A stretch of 64,000 nt of DNA. Origin: AP-15 sp963762575. Lineage in GTDB: Bacteria > Pseudomonadota > Alphaproteobacteria > ATCC43930 > CGMCC-115725. Position 1 is the stretch's first letter; each line of letters begins with the position of its first letter. The position numbers and the translations under genes were made by a program. This document shows, piece after piece, positions 45,849 to 55,692 of this stretch. The notes beneath the pieces were generated by a model, which was not told where the DNA came from, ran no database searches, and worked only from the letters and a program-made list of their open reading frames with translations. The stretch is taken from the NCBI GenBank assembly GCA_963762575.1, contig CAVXLL010000001.1, positions 1,116,001 through 1,180,000 on the forward strand, in the 5' to 3' direction.

Positions 45849-46943
45849 TCACGGCTGTGCCGGCAGGCGAACGCCGCCCGGCCCGATCAGGCCGGGATAG
45901 GGCGCCTTGAAGCGCCAGAAGGTCCCGCTGGTCGCTCCCTCGAAGTAGATGTACTGATTGTCGGGGCCGCCGAAGGCGAAGTTGGTGGTTGCGAGATCGC
46001 CGTTCGGGATCGGCACGAAACCCAGAATGATCCCGCGCGGGTCGATTTCAATGATGCCGCCGAGCCGGCCCGCCGCCGCCCAAAGGTTTCCTTTGACATC
46101 GTAGTGGATGCCGTCGGGGCAGCCGTTGCCAGGCATATAGGTGCCCGCCTTGACGCCCTGAAACGTCAGATGCAGCGGGTCCGGGGTAGACCCGGGAATG
46201 CCCATCGTCGGGCCGGTCGTGAAGGCGGCATACCACATCCGCCCGCCCAGGCAGTCGCCGATCGCCACCGTGCCGTTGTCCGGGGAGACGGCGATCCCGT
46301 TCGGGAACAAGCCGGTGTCCATCACCTTGCGCAGAACGCCGTCGCGCGAATATTGGTAGATCGCACCCGTGCGGTCGGACATGTTCGGCCCGGGACCGGT
46401 ACCCCACGGATCAGTGAAGAACAGATTGCCCTCGGCGTCGAAATCGAGGTCATTGGGGCCTTTGAACAGCTGGTTGCGGTAGGTGTAGACCAGCGTCTTC
46501 ACTTCTTTCGTCTGCGGGTCGTAGACCAGGATGCCGCGGTGCCGGCTCGTTAAATAGAGCTTGCCGTCTTTCCAGCGAGTGCCCTGCGGCTCGCAGGTCT
46601 GACCGATTTCGGGCGGCGGGTTGCAATTGAACCCCGGGACCAACTTGCCGTCGGGCGTCAGGTACGAGGTCCAACCACTGCCGATCGCGACAAACCACAT
46701 ATTGCCCTGGGTGTCGAACGCGCCGCCTTCGAGAAACTGGCCCTGCGGCGTGCCGCTGACATCGGCGAATTTCTCCACCGGACCGACCCCCGCCGGCAAT
46801 GGCGGCAGTCCCCAAGGCTGGACCGGGCCGGCAGTCGGGGCCGGGGCCTGAGCCCTTGCCGCGCCTCCGGGACCTGAGACGGCGCAAAAGGCCCCGATCA
46901 ATACAGCCGCGAGGCCCTCGATCAGATTGTCCCGTATCCGCAT
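45849..46943 (-). CDS. SMP-30/gluconolactonase-like secreted beta-propeller
   Basis: A 364-residue secreted protein: signal peptide ending A-R-A, then six-bladed propeller repeats (G-P-N-D-L-D-F-D-A-E-G-N-L-F-F-T-D; P-N-G-I-A-V-S-P-D-N) as in SMP-30/LRE lactonases. The metal site residues (Glu, Asn, Asp) are plausible but not all assignable. It may hydrolyse a lactone in the periplasm. It is 13 bp upstream of hdeD. Confidence 0.85.
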   Translation of the reverse strand: MRIRDNLIEGLAAVLIGAFCAVSGPGGAARAQAPAPTAGPVQPWGLPPLPAGVGPVEKFADVSGTPQGQFLEGGAFDTQGNMWFVAIGSGWTSYLTPDGKLVPGFNCNPPPEIGQTCEPQGTRWKDGKLYLTSRHRGILVYDPQTKEVKTLVYTYRNQLFKGPNDLDFDAEGNLFFTDPWGTGPGPNMSDRTGAIYQYSRDGVLRKVMDTGLFPNGIAVSPDNGTVAIGDCLGGRMWYAAFTTGPTMGIPGSTPDPLHLTFQGVKAGTYMPGNGCPDGIHYDVKGNLWAAAGRLGGIIEIDPRGIILGFVPIPNGDLATTNFAFGGPDNQYIYFEGATSGTFWRFKAPYPGLIGPGGVRLPAQP

Positions 46944-47031
46944 GAGGTGCTTTCTCCCAATAAACGGTTTGTCTTGATTTCACACTTGGGCAGCGCGATT
47001 GTCTGCTGCAAATCCCCCGGAGGGTGCCGGA

Positions 47032-47460
47032 CTATTTGTTGGTGTTCCAGATGTCCTGCAGCAGTCTCCATTGCCCGCCTTCCTTCTCCCAGACGACGGC
47101 GTACTTCAGAGCGCCGTCCTGAGGCGGTTGGGCCTTTGTTTTGAAGCTGCAGGTGCCGATCTCCCTGGCTGCGTTACGGCCCAGCGGCTTCACATCGATC
47201 GGCGTACACTTGACATCGCCAATCTGCTGCATCTGTTGCCGCCAAAAGCCTTCGATCGCGCTGCGCCCGTTCATCATTTCAGCGCCGGGCGGCAGCACAT
47301 AGGCATCCTGAGTGTACATCGCCGCAACTGCCGCGGCGTCACCCTTGTTGAAATCTTCGGCCCATTTGTCATCCAATTTTTGGATGGCCGCCTTGCTCTG
47401 CGCCGCTGCCGGCCCCGCAACAAGCATCAAGCACGCGACAAGAATCGCAATTTGGGGCAT
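47032..47460 (-). CDS. Secreted SnoaL/DUF4440-type protein
   Basis: A 142-residue protein with a signal peptide (V-A-G-P-A-A-A before Q-S-K) and an NTF2-like fold typical of DUF4440/SgcJ proteins: D-D-K-W-A-E-D-F-N-K-G-D, then Y-T-Q-D-A-Y-V-L-P-P-G. Function unknown. ATG 47460 was chosen over 47505 because it starts at the signal peptide behind GGGAGAAACC. Confidence 0.8.
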   Translation of the reverse strand: MPQIAILVACLMLVAGPAAAQSKAAIQKLDDKWAEDFNKGDAAAVAAMYTQDAYVLPPGAEMMNGRSAIEGFWRQQMQQIGDVKCTPIDVKPLGRNAAREIGTCSFKTKAQPPQDGALKYAVVWEKEGGQWRLLQDIWNTNK

Positions 47461-47552
47461 CGGTTTCTCCCTCGTTTCACGCGATCTTGACGCAGCCTTT
47501 GGCAACGCGCAATGCTGATGCCCGTCCCCACCATTCAGACGACGTCCGCGTC

Positions 47553-50500
47553 TCAGGCGGTCTGGCGCATCCGGGCAGCGCGGGCGAGATCGACCGAGAC
47601 GAGCTGGGAGACGCCACGCTCGGCCATTGTCACGCCGAACAGCCGATCGACCCGCGCCATCGTGATGCGGTGGTGCGTGACCACCAGAAAGCGCGTGCCG
47701 GTGGTGTCGGCGATTTCGCCGACTAGGCTGCAGAACCGGTCGACATTGGCGTCGTCGAGCGGCGCGTCGACCTCGTCCAAGACGCAGACCGGCGCCGGGT
47801 TTGTGAGGAAGGCGGCGAAGAGGAGCGCGAGCGCGGTCAACGCCTGCTCGCCGCCCGACAACAGCGACAGGGATTGCAGCCGCTTGCCCGGCGGGCTCGC
47901 CATGATTTCGAGCCCGGCGGCGAGCGGATCGTCATTATCGACCAGACGCAATTGCGCCTTGCCGCCGCCGAACAGCTTGGTGAACAGCTCGGCGAAGTGG
48001 CGGTCGAGCTCTTGGAACGCCGTAGTCAGCCGCTGGCGCACTTCGTGGTCGAGCGCGGTGATGCCGTGGCGCAGCCTTGCGATCGCTTCGGTCAGATCGG
48101 CGCGCTCGCCCCGCAACTCGGCAACCCGCGTTTCGAGCTCGGCGGCCTCGGTCTCGGCCATCAGATTGACCGGACCCATGCCGTCGCGCTCACGGGTCAA
48201 GCGCTCCAGCCGGGCCGCGGTCTCGGCGGGATCGGCCGGGATTTGATCCGCCGCAACTCCCGCGACTTCGGCGAGCGCCGCGGGTGTGGCGCCGATCCGC
48301 TCGCGGATATCGCGGGCGAGGCGCGCCACGGCTTCATTCGCCCCATCCCGCAACCCTTCGAGCCGCGCCAGGCGCTCGCGAGCCTCCCCCAATTCCTGAT
48401 CCGCCAGGCGCGAGGCGTCCGTGGCGTCGCGCAGCTGCCGCTCACCGACGGCAAGCGCGTCGGCCGACCGGCGGCAGGCCGCGGCAGCGCCCGCAATTGC
48501 GGCGCCGAGCGCCTCGCTCTCGGTGGCGATTGTTGCGGGGCGCGCCGCCAAGCCGGCGATCTCCGCTTCCAAAGCGCTGCGCCGTTTCAACAGTGCAACC
48601 TGCTGCGCAGCGGCGTCCGTGCTGCGTTTACGCCAGGCACGCTCGTCGAGGTTGATCGAGGACAGGCGCTCGCGGCGGCGTGCCGCTTCATGGGTGAGCC
48701 GCTCGATTGCGGCGCGCGCGTCTGCCTCGCGCCGGCGCGCCTCGACCGCCGCGGTGCGCGCCTGGTCGAGCGCCACCCGAGCCGATCTCGCCTCGGGGAG
48801 AGCCGCCAGCTCCTGGTCCGTCTCGTCGGCCTGAGCCTTGGCCTCGGCGAGATCGGCGCCGATCTTGTCGAGAAGGTCGACCGCAGCGGCGAGCCGGGTT
48901 TGCGTCGTCAATTCCCGCCGGCTGATCGCGGCCTCCTCGGCGCGCGCCCGCGTCAGCGCCACCTCGGCGTCGGACAGCATTTGCCGGGCCGATCTGCCGG
49001 CCTCGGTTGCTTGCTGACGCCCGGCACGCGCCGCGGCGGCGCCACTCTCGGCTGTCAAAGCCGCCGTTTTGAGGGTGGCGGCCTCGCTTTCCAGCACGGC
49101 GAGCCGGTTGCGATGCCGCAAATGCTCGGCGGCGAGGGACGACCCGCAGCCGAGCGAGACGAACCCGTCCCAGCGCCACAGACGACCCTCACGGTCCACG
49201 AGCCGCTGGCCCGGCGCAAGGCTCGGCTGGAGGCGATGCCCGGTCTCCTCGTTCTCGACCCAGCCCGCCTGGGCGAGGCTGCGGGCGAGAGCAGGCGGCG
49301 CGCTCACGGCTTCCGCCAGCGGGCAAGCGCCCTCCGGCGGGGCGATGCGGCCATGCCCGTCTCCGCCTAGGTCCACCCAGAAGCGGGCGGCGGCGCCACC
49401 CTCGCCATCGGCAAGCGGCGCCTGAAGTTCATCACCAAACGCGGCGCCGAGCGCGGCCTCGAAACCAGGCGCGACACGCAGCGCCGTCAGGATCGGCGGA
49501 GCCTCGCCCGTATCCGGCGGCGGTGTGACCAACCTGCGCAATCCATCGGCCTCTGCGGTGAGCCGAGCCAGCCGGGTATCGACTTGACGCGCCAAATCGA
49601 GCGCCGTCTGCTCGGCGGCAAGCCGGTTTGCGATTTCTGCCTCGGCCGCCTCGACAATCGCGCGACATTGCTCGACCCGCGCTTCCGCCTCCGCCACAGC
49701 GGTGGTAGCGGCGGTCACCGCCTCCGGCGACGCCAGCGCGGCGGCCAGCCCTGCACGCTGCCGCTCCGCCTCGGCGCGGCGCGCCTCCAACCGGTTGCGG
49801 CGTTCTTCGAGGTCCTTTCGGCGCCGCTCTAGCGTGACGCGGCGCGCGGCGGCCGCCGCGACGGCTTCGGTTTCCCGCTGCAGCACCGCCTCCGCCTGGG
49901 CCAGGCAAATGCCCGTCTCGCGCAGCCGAACCGCGGCGAGTTCCCGACCCGGGCCATCCTCCGCGTCGGTGCGAGTGAGTGCATCCTGCTCTTCGGCTAG
50001 CCGGGTCAGCGACATCTGCGCCTCGGCCCGGTGGGATTCTTCGCGTTCGAGATCGGCGGCGAACTGGGCGAGCCGGCGTTCCGCTTCGGTGCGGGCGGCG
50101 AGAACCCGCTGCAGCTCCTCCTCGAGCGCGATGCGCGAATTGGTCAGGCGCTGCAATTCGGCGGCGGCTGCCGCTTCAGCCGCCCGAAGCGGCGGCAGCG
50201 CCGCCTCGGCGGCCTCGCGAGCCCCAGCTCCGGCGAGAGCGTGCTCAGTTGCCTCGGCGACGATGCGCTCCGTTGCACGATGCTCGGCGGAACTGCGCTC
50301 CGCCTCGGCCTCGGCTGCCAGCCAGCGGTCGCGGTACAACAGCGCCTCGGTCCGCCGGATCTGTTCGGCCAAGCGGCGGTAGCGCTGCGCCTGGCGCGCC
50401 TGCCTTCTCAAATTCTCGAACTGGACCTCGATCGTGGCAATGACGTCGTCGAGCCGCTCGAGGTTCTCCTCGGCAGCGTCGAGTTTGAGTTCGGTCTCAT

Positions 50501-51032
50501 GGCGGCGCGCGTGGAGCCCGGCTGTGCCGGCGGCTTCTTCGAGCAGGAGCCGCCGTTCGGCCGGTTTCGCGTCGATCAGCGCGCCGATGCGGCCCTGGCT
50601 CACCATTGCGCCGGAATGGGCGCCGCTCGCGGCGTCGGAGAACAGCAGCTGGACGTCGCGCGCCCGCACGTCGCGCCCGTTGATTCGGTAGGTCGAGCCG
50701 TCGCCGCGCTCGATCCTGCGGGCGACCTCGATTTCCGCGCGGTCGTTGAAGGCGAACGGCGCGTCGCGGTTGCTGTTGTCGAGGGTCAGCGCGACTTCGG
50801 CGATGTTGCGGGCCGGTCTTGCCGTAGTCCCGGCGAAGATAACATCGTCCATCTCGCCGCCGCGCAGGCGTCTGGCCGAGGTTTCCCCCATCACCCAGCG
50901 CAGCGCCTCGACCAGGTTCGATTTGCCGCAACCGTTCGGCCCGACGATCCCGGTGAGGCCCGGCTCGATCGCCAGCTCCGTCGCGTCGACAAAGGATTTG
51001 AACCCGACCAAGCGGAGCCGGGAGACCTGCAT
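47553..51032 (-). CDS. smc: Chromosome segregation protein SMC
   Basis: A 1159-residue SMC ATPase. Walker A is G-P-N-G-C-G-K-S at 31-38. Long heptad arms are rich in Ala, Glu and Arg (about 170-480 and 650-1000) and flank the hinge near 490-600. The signature L-L-S-G-G-E-Q and Walker B V-C-V-L-D-E-V-D-A-P-L follow near the C-terminus. It organises and segregates the chromosome with ScpA/B. It is downstream of dsbA and dciA, a conserved alphaproteobacterial order. Confidence 0.95.
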   Translation of the reverse strand: MQVSRLRLVGFKSFVDATELAIEPGLTGIVGPNGCGKSNLVEALRWVMGETSARRLRGGEMDDVIFAGTTARPARNIAEVALTLDNSNRDAPFAFNDRAEIEVARRIERGDGSTYRINGRDVRARDVQLLFSDAASGAHSGAMVSQGRIGALIDAKPAERRLLLEEAAGTAGLHARRHETELKLDAAEENLERLDDVIATIEVQFENLRRQARQAQRYRRLAEQIRRTEALLYRDRWLAAEAEAERSSAEHRATERIVAEATEHALAGAGAREAAEAALPPLRAAEAAAAAELQRLTNSRIALEEELQRVLAARTEAERRLAQFAADLEREESHRAEAQMSLTRLAEEQDALTRTDAEDGPGRELAAVRLRETGICLAQAEAVLQRETEAVAAAAARRVTLERRRKDLEERRNRLEARRAEAERQRAGLAAALASPEAVTAATTAVAEAEARVEQCRAIVEAAEAEIANRLAAEQTALDLARQVDTRLARLTAEADGLRRLVTPPPDTGEAPPILTALRVAPGFEAALGAAFGDELQAPLADGEGGAAARFWVDLGGDGHGRIAPPEGACPLAEAVSAPPALARSLAQAGWVENEETGHRLQPSLAPGQRLVDREGRLWRWDGFVSLGCGSSLAAEHLRHRNRLAVLESEAATLKTAALTAESGAAAARAGRQQATEAGRSARQMLSDAEVALTRARAEEAAISRRELTTQTRLAAAVDLLDKIGADLAEAKAQADETDQELAALPEARSARVALDQARTAAVEARRREADARAAIERLTHEAARRRERLSSINLDERAWRKRSTDAAAQQVALLKRRSALEAEIAGLAARPATIATESEALGAAIAGAAAACRRSADALAVGERQLRDATDASRLADQELGEARERLARLEGLRDGANEAVARLARDIRERIGATPAALAEVAGVAADQIPADPAETAARLERLTRERDGMGPVNLMAETEAAELETRVAELRGERADLTEAIARLRHGITALDHEVRQRLTTAFQELDRHFAELFTKLFGGGKAQLRLVDNDDPLAAGLEIMASPPGKRLQSLSLLSGGEQALTALALLFAAFLTNPAPVCVLDEVDAPLDDANVDRFCSLVGEIADTTGTRFLVVTHHRITMARVDRLFGVTMAERGVSQLVSVDLARAARMRQTA

Positions 51033-51069
51033 CAGAAAACCGCCGAGTCCCGTCGCCTAATGCCACGCC

Positions 51070-51711
51070 TCACGACTTAGCCGCCAGCCCAGACAGCACC
51101 TTGTCGAACGCCTCGACCGTCGGAGCGCCGGTAAACTTGGTGCCGTTGATGAAGAATGTCGGGGTCGAGTTGACGTCGAGTTCTTTCGAGGCAACGAGGC
51201 GGGTCTCGACGATCTTGTTTTCAAGCGCGGTATTTTTGAGGCAGTTGTCGAACTCCTCCCTGCTCATGCCGCCGAGCTTGACCAGCCGGGCGAGGGCATC
51301 GCGATAGTCGCGCGCCGTCACCCATTTTTCCTGGGTCCCGAAGAACATGTCGATGTAGGCATAAAAGCGGTCCGGCGGCGCGCAGCGCGCGATCATCGCT
51401 GCCCGCAAGGCCGGCTCATCGAGCGGGTAATCGCGCAGAACCAGTTTGGCTTTCCCGGTGTCGATCCACTTCTTCTTGAGCTCGGGAAGAACCTCGTTCG
51501 TAAAGTGGGCGCAATGCGGGCAAGTCAGCGAGGCGTATTCGACGATCGTGATCGGCGCGTCGGGATTACCGAGAATACGATCATCCTTGGTGAGCGCCAG
51601 CGCCGTCTGCGCATCGGCTAACTGCAGCTGCGGGGCGGCAGCCCGCGCGTGCCCCGGCGGAACCAGGATCACGCCCAAAACCCCGAGCAGGGCGAACCAG
51701 ATGTTCTTCAT
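51070..51711 (-). CDS. DsbA/DsbG-type thioredoxin-fold protein
   Basis: A 213-residue secreted thiol-disulfide protein. The signal peptide ends A-R-A. The active site is C-P-H-C at 64-67 in S-L-T-C-P-H-C-A-H-F and the cis-Pro loop is S-T-P-T-F-F-I-N-G. It belongs to the Bdb-like DsbA family common upstream of smc in alphaproteobacteria. It likely oxidises periplasmic proteins. Confidence 0.92.
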   Translation of the reverse strand: MKNIWFALLGVLGVILVPPGHARAAAPQLQLADAQTALALTKDDRILGNPDAPITIVEYASLTCPHCAHFTNEVLPELKKKWIDTGKAKLVLRDYPLDEPALRAAMIARCAPPDRFYAYIDMFFGTQEKWVTARDYRDALARLVKLGGMSREEFDNCLKNTALENKIVETRLVASKELDVNSTPTFFINGTKFTGAPTVEAFDKVLSGLAAKS

Positions 51712-51765
51712 AATCGGGCTCCTTACTACCATATGTAGATAACCGCAATGGGTTCGATCGGCGGC

Positions 51766-52293
51766 TCAGCGTTGCCCCGCACTGACCGCTCTGCCCAGCC
51801 GGGCGAGCGCCGCGCGCAGATCTGGGTCGGCGATGTCGGAGAGCCGCCGATCGAGGGCCTTCGCCTCGCCCTCCGACAGCGCAGGGATGACGGGCCTCCC
51901 GGCCCCCGGCGCGAGCGGCAATGGCCCCTGCACGAGCGCCAGGCGGGTGACGACGGCACGGCCGAAAAACAGATTGATTCGCTCGATGATCAGCGGCGCG
52001 CGGTGCTGCAGCTCGAGCGCCGCGCCGGACGGGGCGCGCAACTTCAAGACACCGTCGCGCCCGAGCGTGGTGGGCCAACTCACCTCGGCCCAATCCGGAC
52101 CGACGATCGCGGCCCAATCCGCCTTGAGGCGGACGAGGACGCCCCCGCCGCGGCGTGCCACAATCGGTACGGCAAGTTGCGAGACGGCGACGCCGACCGC
52201 GCGAAAGCCCCAATACTTGCGCTCGGGGCGCTCGCGCTCGGCTGGCGGCCCGGTTACCTTTGCCGCGCCGCGCTGTTGAGTGGTTTTGCCCAT
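51766..52293 (-). CDS. DciA-like DUF721 protein
   Basis: A 175-residue protein with a KH-like DUF721 domain (A-D-W-A-A-I-V-G-P-D-W-A, then L-K-L-R-A-P-S-G-A-A-L-E-L-Q-H) and a basic N-terminus. DUF721/DciA proteins help load the replicative helicase in bacteria without DnaC. ATG 52293 is read divergently from mutY, and the two start codons overlap within CATG. Confidence 0.8.
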   Translation of the reverse strand: MGKTTQQRGAAKVTGPPAERERPERKYWGFRAVGVAVSQLAVPIVARRGGGVLVRLKADWAAIVGPDWAEVSWPTTLGRDGVLKLRAPSGAALELQHRAPLIIERINLFFGRAVVTRLALVQGPLPLAPGAGRPVIPALSEGEAKALDRRLSDIADPDLRAALARLGRAVSAGQR

Positions 52294-53365
52294 GCCGCCT
52301 TTCCGATCCGAAACCCCTTCGTCATCGGGCCCCCCCGATCCCGCAGCGCTTCTGGTTTGGTACGACCGCCACCGCCGCACGCTGCCGTGGCGCGCCCCGG
52401 CCGGCGTCCGACCCGAACCCTACCGCGTCTGGCTCAGCGAGATCATGCTTCAGCAGACGACCGTAGCGACTGTCGGCCCATATTTCGACCAATTCGTGGC
52501 ACGCTGGCCCAATGTTTCGGCGCTCGCCGCGGCATCGCTCGACGAGGTGCTTCAGCTCTGGCAGGGGCTCGGCTATTACGCGCGCGCCCGCAACCTGCAC
52601 GCCTGCGCGCGCGCCATTGTCGAGCGGCACGACGGCAGGTTTCCCGACGACCCGGCTGCGTTGCATGCACTGCCGGGGATCGGGTCTTACAGCGCGGGGG
52701 CGATTGCCGCGATCGCGTTCGATCGGCGGACCGCCGCAATCGACGGCAATGTCGAACGTGTCGTCGCCCGGCTTTATGCCGCGAGCGAACCCCTTCCTGC
52801 GGCAAAACCGCGCCTCAGAGCGCTCGCCGCGGCGCTGGTGCCGCAAGAGCGAGCCGGCGATTTCGCGCAGGCCTTGATGGATCTCGGCGCCACGATCTGC
52901 ACGCCGCGGCGGCCGCGCTGCGTTCTTTGCCCCTGGCGCGATTGCTGCGCCGCAGCCGCAGCGGGCTTGGCCGACGCAATCCCGGCGCGGACCGAGAAGC
53001 CGGATCGGCCGTCGCGCTATGGCGTTGCGTTCTGGCTCACTCGCGGCGACGGAGCGGTGCTGCTGCGCCGCCGCCCGGAGAAGGGCTTGCTCGGCGGCAT
53101 GACCGAAATTCCGTCGACGCCGTGGCGCAGCGAACCTTGGACACTCGACCAGGCGATCGAGATTGCCCCGGCGCCCGCGGCTTGGGCGCCGCTGCCGGGC
53201 ACGGTTCGCCACGGCTTCACGCATTTTCGCCTCGAGCTCGCGATCATCGCCGGGAATGGCGAGGCGGACGGGGTGTGGAGCCGGGTCGACCGCCTCGGCG
53301 AGCACGCCTTGCCGACCCTGATGAAAAAGGTGGCGCGGCACGCCGTCTCGGCGCTGGCCGCCTAG
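52292..53365 (+). CDS. mutY: A/G-specific adenine glycosylase MutY
   Basis: A 357-residue glycosylase that removes adenine opposite 8-oxoguanine. The catalytic Glu lies in S-E-I-M-L-Q-Q-T (Glu50), the HhH in L-P-G-I-G-S-Y-S-A-G, the Asp in I-D-G-N-V-E-R and the [4Fe-4S] ligands follow C-x6-C-x2-C-x5-C. A C-terminal NUDIX-like domain (H-G-F-T-H-F-R-L) is present. Its start overlaps that of the divergent DUF721 gene. Its stop TAG shares the CTAG palindrome with the rnhB stop. Confidence 0.95.
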   Translation: MPPFRSETPSSSGPPDPAALLVWYDRHRRTLPWRAPAGVRPEPYRVWLSEIMLQQTTVATVGPYFDQFVARWPNVSALAAASLDEVLQLWQGLGYYARARNLHACARAIVERHDGRFPDDPAALHALPGIGSYSAGAIAAIAFDRRTAAIDGNVERVVARLYAASEPLPAAKPRLRALAAALVPQERAGDFAQALMDLGATICTPRRPRCVLCPWRDCCAAAAAGLADAIPARTEKPDRPSRYGVAFWLTRGDGAVLLRRRPEKGLLGGMTEIPSTPWRSEPWTLDQAIEIAPAPAAWAPLPGTVRHGFTHFRLELAIIAGNGEADGVWSRVDRLGEHALPTLMKKVARHAVSALAA

Positions 53366-54042
53366 AGTGGCTGAGCCGCCGGCGAACCCGGCTCCGACTC
53401 GGCGAACAACGGCAGCACCGCATCGCCGGTGATCGCCAGGCGGACCGGCGCGAAGGAGCGCCGGTGATGACGGGTCACCCCGAATCGGCGAATCGCCTCG
53501 CCATGCTCCGGTGTCGCGTAGCCGACATTGGTGCTCCATCCATAGACCGGATAGCGCAGGGCGAGGCCGCGCATGATGCGATCGCGGGTCACCTTGGCGA
53601 TGACGGAAGCAGCGGCGATCGAGAAGCTCAGGGCATCTCCGTCGATGACCGTCTGCACGGCGCAATCGACCGGCGGGGCGATGTTGCCGTCGACCAGCGC
53701 GATATCGGGGCGCACGCCGAGGACGGCGACGGCGCGCGCCATTGCCAATAGGGCGGCGCGCAGAATGTTGATGCAGTCGATTTCGGACACGCTCGCCGCG
53801 CCGACCCCGATATGCGCCGTCCCGCGAACGACGCATCGCCGCAATGCGCCGTAGCAGGTCTCGCGTTCCTCGATGCTCAGCACCTTCGAATCGTCGAGCC
53901 CGTCGCGCAAGGATTTCGGGAAGCGGCGGGGGTCGAGAACCACCGCCGCGGCGACCACCGGCCCGGCTAGCGGCCCGCGCCCAGCCTCGTCGATGCCGCA
54001 GACCAGCCCCGTGCAGCGCCGTTCGATCTTGAAATCCGGCAT
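53362..54042 (-). CDS. rnhB: Ribonuclease HII
   Basis: A 226-residue enzyme that cuts RNA in RNA-DNA hybrids. The motif G-I-D-E-A-G-R-G-P-L-A-G-P-V-V has the first metal carboxylates (Asp18, Glu19), and D-D-S-K-V-L-S and V-D-G-N-I-A-P follow. ATG 54042 is supported by the GGGGGG/GAGAGGG site just upstream; the longer 236-codon frame is unlikely. A strong hairpin lies in its 5' leader. Confidence 0.93.
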   Translation of the reverse strand: MPDFKIERRCTGLVCGIDEAGRGPLAGPVVAAAVVLDPRRFPKSLRDGLDDSKVLSIEERETCYGALRRCVVRGTAHIGVGAASVSEIDCINILRAALLAMARAVAVLGVRPDIALVDGNIAPPVDCAVQTVIDGDALSFSIAAASVIAKVTRDRIMRGLALRYPVYGWSTNVGYATPEHGEAIRRFGVTRHHRRSFAPVRLAITGDAVLPLFAESEPGSPAAQPL

Positions 54043-54054
54043 CGCCCTCTCCCC

Positions 54055-54083
54055 CCAGGCCTTGTGTGCCACAAAGGCCCTGG
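54055..54083 (-). promoter_or_regulatory. Hairpin in the rnhB leader
   Basis: On the minus strand CCAGGGCCTTTGTG and CACAAGGCCTGG form a stem with two single-base bulges around a 3-nt loop. It ends about 12 bp before the rnhB ATG and adjoins its ribosome-binding site. It could reduce initiation of rnhB translation or be a terminator for upstream transcription; no T-run follows, so the terminator role is weak. Confidence 0.4.
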
Positions 54084-54250
54084 GGCGGGCAAGGGCTCGG
54101 CTTGCGCTAGTGTCTCAGTTTGAATTTCCGCAATGGGTAGAGTGGGGAAGTGACGCGGCGGCGGTAGGCCGGGCATGTCTGTTTCCGCCCCTTTCGTCTG
54201 GCGGTGCCTCAGTGGCTCGACCATAGCTCCGTTTCCACTTCCCTCTCATC

Positions 54251-54284
54251 GAACCGGACATGCGGATTTCCCTGCATCCGGCTC
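54251..54284 (-). ncRNA. Group II intron domain V
   Basis: The 34-nt sequence on the minus strand starts GAGCCGGATGC and ends GCATGTCCGGTTC with a GGAAAT bulge/loop region between. Base pairing (GAGCCGGA/TCCGGTTC and TGC/GCA) gives the diagnostic domain V hairpin, the catalytic heart of group II introns. Confidence 0.85.
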
Positions 54285-54296
54285 TCGGACAAGACC

Positions 54297-55692
54297 TCAC
54301 GCCTTCGCCCACGGCACGTCGCGCCCAAGCCGGGTCAGACGCACGAGCCCGAAGGTCTCGTAGAGGTGCGAGAGTGGATAGCTGCCGCCCTTGCTTCGTC
54401 TGGTCTTGTGCTTGAAGCGCAACCACCGGCGCAACCGCACAGCCGCGTAGCTGTCGAGCGCCCGATACGCCGGAGTGACGGTGCCTACTGAGAAGTAGTT
54501 CGCCCATCCGCGAAGCGTGCGGTTCAACATTCTCACCAGCTCTGTGGTTTCCTGCCACGTACGTGCTCGGACGGTCAGCTCGTGGAGCTTTTCGACCACG
54601 CGCTTGATGCTCTTCTTTGACGGTCGCAGAGCCAAGCGGGCTTGGCCCGTCGTGCGAGAGAACATCTGTCCGAACGTGAAACCCAAGAAATCGAACTCCC
54701 CTTCCGGCACCGTGCAGATCCGTGTCTTGTCCTCGTTCACTGTCAGCTTCAGCTTACCCATGATTTCGCGCAGGCGATGCAGCGCCGCTTCGGCGTTGCC
54801 TCTCCGGCACAGGATCACGAGGTCATCGGCATAGGTGACAAGGCGAGTGCCAAGACTTTTCTCAAGCCCGAGCTTCTTCCACCCCAACACAAACCGGCGC
54901 ATGTAGATGTTCGCCAGTAGCGGTGAGAGGGGTGAGCCCTGCGGAATGCCGCGCCGCTTGTCGCGCGAACTCGGTCGTGCGTGTCTTGCGGCCTCGGTCG
55001 TCGGTTGCTTCGACGGGGCAGTCCAGCCACATCTTGATCAGATGCAGCACGCGCCGATCGACGATACGGCGCGCCACCGACTTTAGAAGGTCGGCATGCG
55101 GAATGCTCCCGAAGTAGTCCGCGAGATCGGCGTCCACTACTTCCGGATGGCCACGGAACAGCAGCTCCTCCACCTCTACAGCGGCCCGCTGGGCGTTGCG
55201 CCCAGCGCGGTAGGCGTAGATTTCCGGTGGAAGATCGGCTTCGAAGATCGGCTCCAGCACCAGCATCGCTGCTGTCATGCAGACCCGATCCCGCACGCTC
55301 GAGATGCCCAGCGGCCTGAGTTTGCCGTTGGCCTTCGGTATGAACACGCGTCTGATCGGCTCCGGTCGGTATGTCTCTTCCCTGAGCGCAAGCGCCAGTT
55401 CGGCCAGCCACCGCTCCACCCCATACGCTTCGATGTCCGCAAAGTCCTGACCGTCTACTCCCGGTGCGCCCTTGTTCGAGCGGCACTGGGCATAAGCATG
55501 CGCCAGGATATCCTCTCGGCTGATCTTGTCGTACAGAGCGTAAAAGCGATAACCGGCCTCCGCCTTCGCTTTCGCGTGTAACGCCGTCTGCAGCTTCTGA
55601 ACACGTTTCGGAGTTGCTAGGTTGCCCAATCTCCAGGTCCTCACCACGTCTTGCGTTTGTCTTGAACTGAGGCCCCTTCCCTCCCCCGGCAT
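54297..55692 (-). pseudogene. Group II intron reverse transcriptase/maturase, frameshifted
   Basis: An intron-encoded protein. Its N-terminal part (276 codons) covers reverse-transcriptase blocks 0-4 (N-K-G-A-P-G-V-D-G; P-K-A-N-G-K-L-R-P-L-G-I; V-V-D-A-D-L-A-D-Y-F). After a shift near 54961-54968 the frame continues with R-R-G-I-P-Q-G-S-P-L-S-P, Y-A-D-D (54297-54902 frame) and the maturase/GIIM tail W-A-N-Y-F. A lost GC dinucleotide in a CG run explains it. Both halves are otherwise well preserved, so the loss looks recent or is a sequence error. Confidence 0.85.

Noticed and set aside
51748..53751. 667-codon frame over dciA, mutY and rnhB
   Set aside because: Crosses three well supported genes in a shadow frame, arginine-rich throughout.
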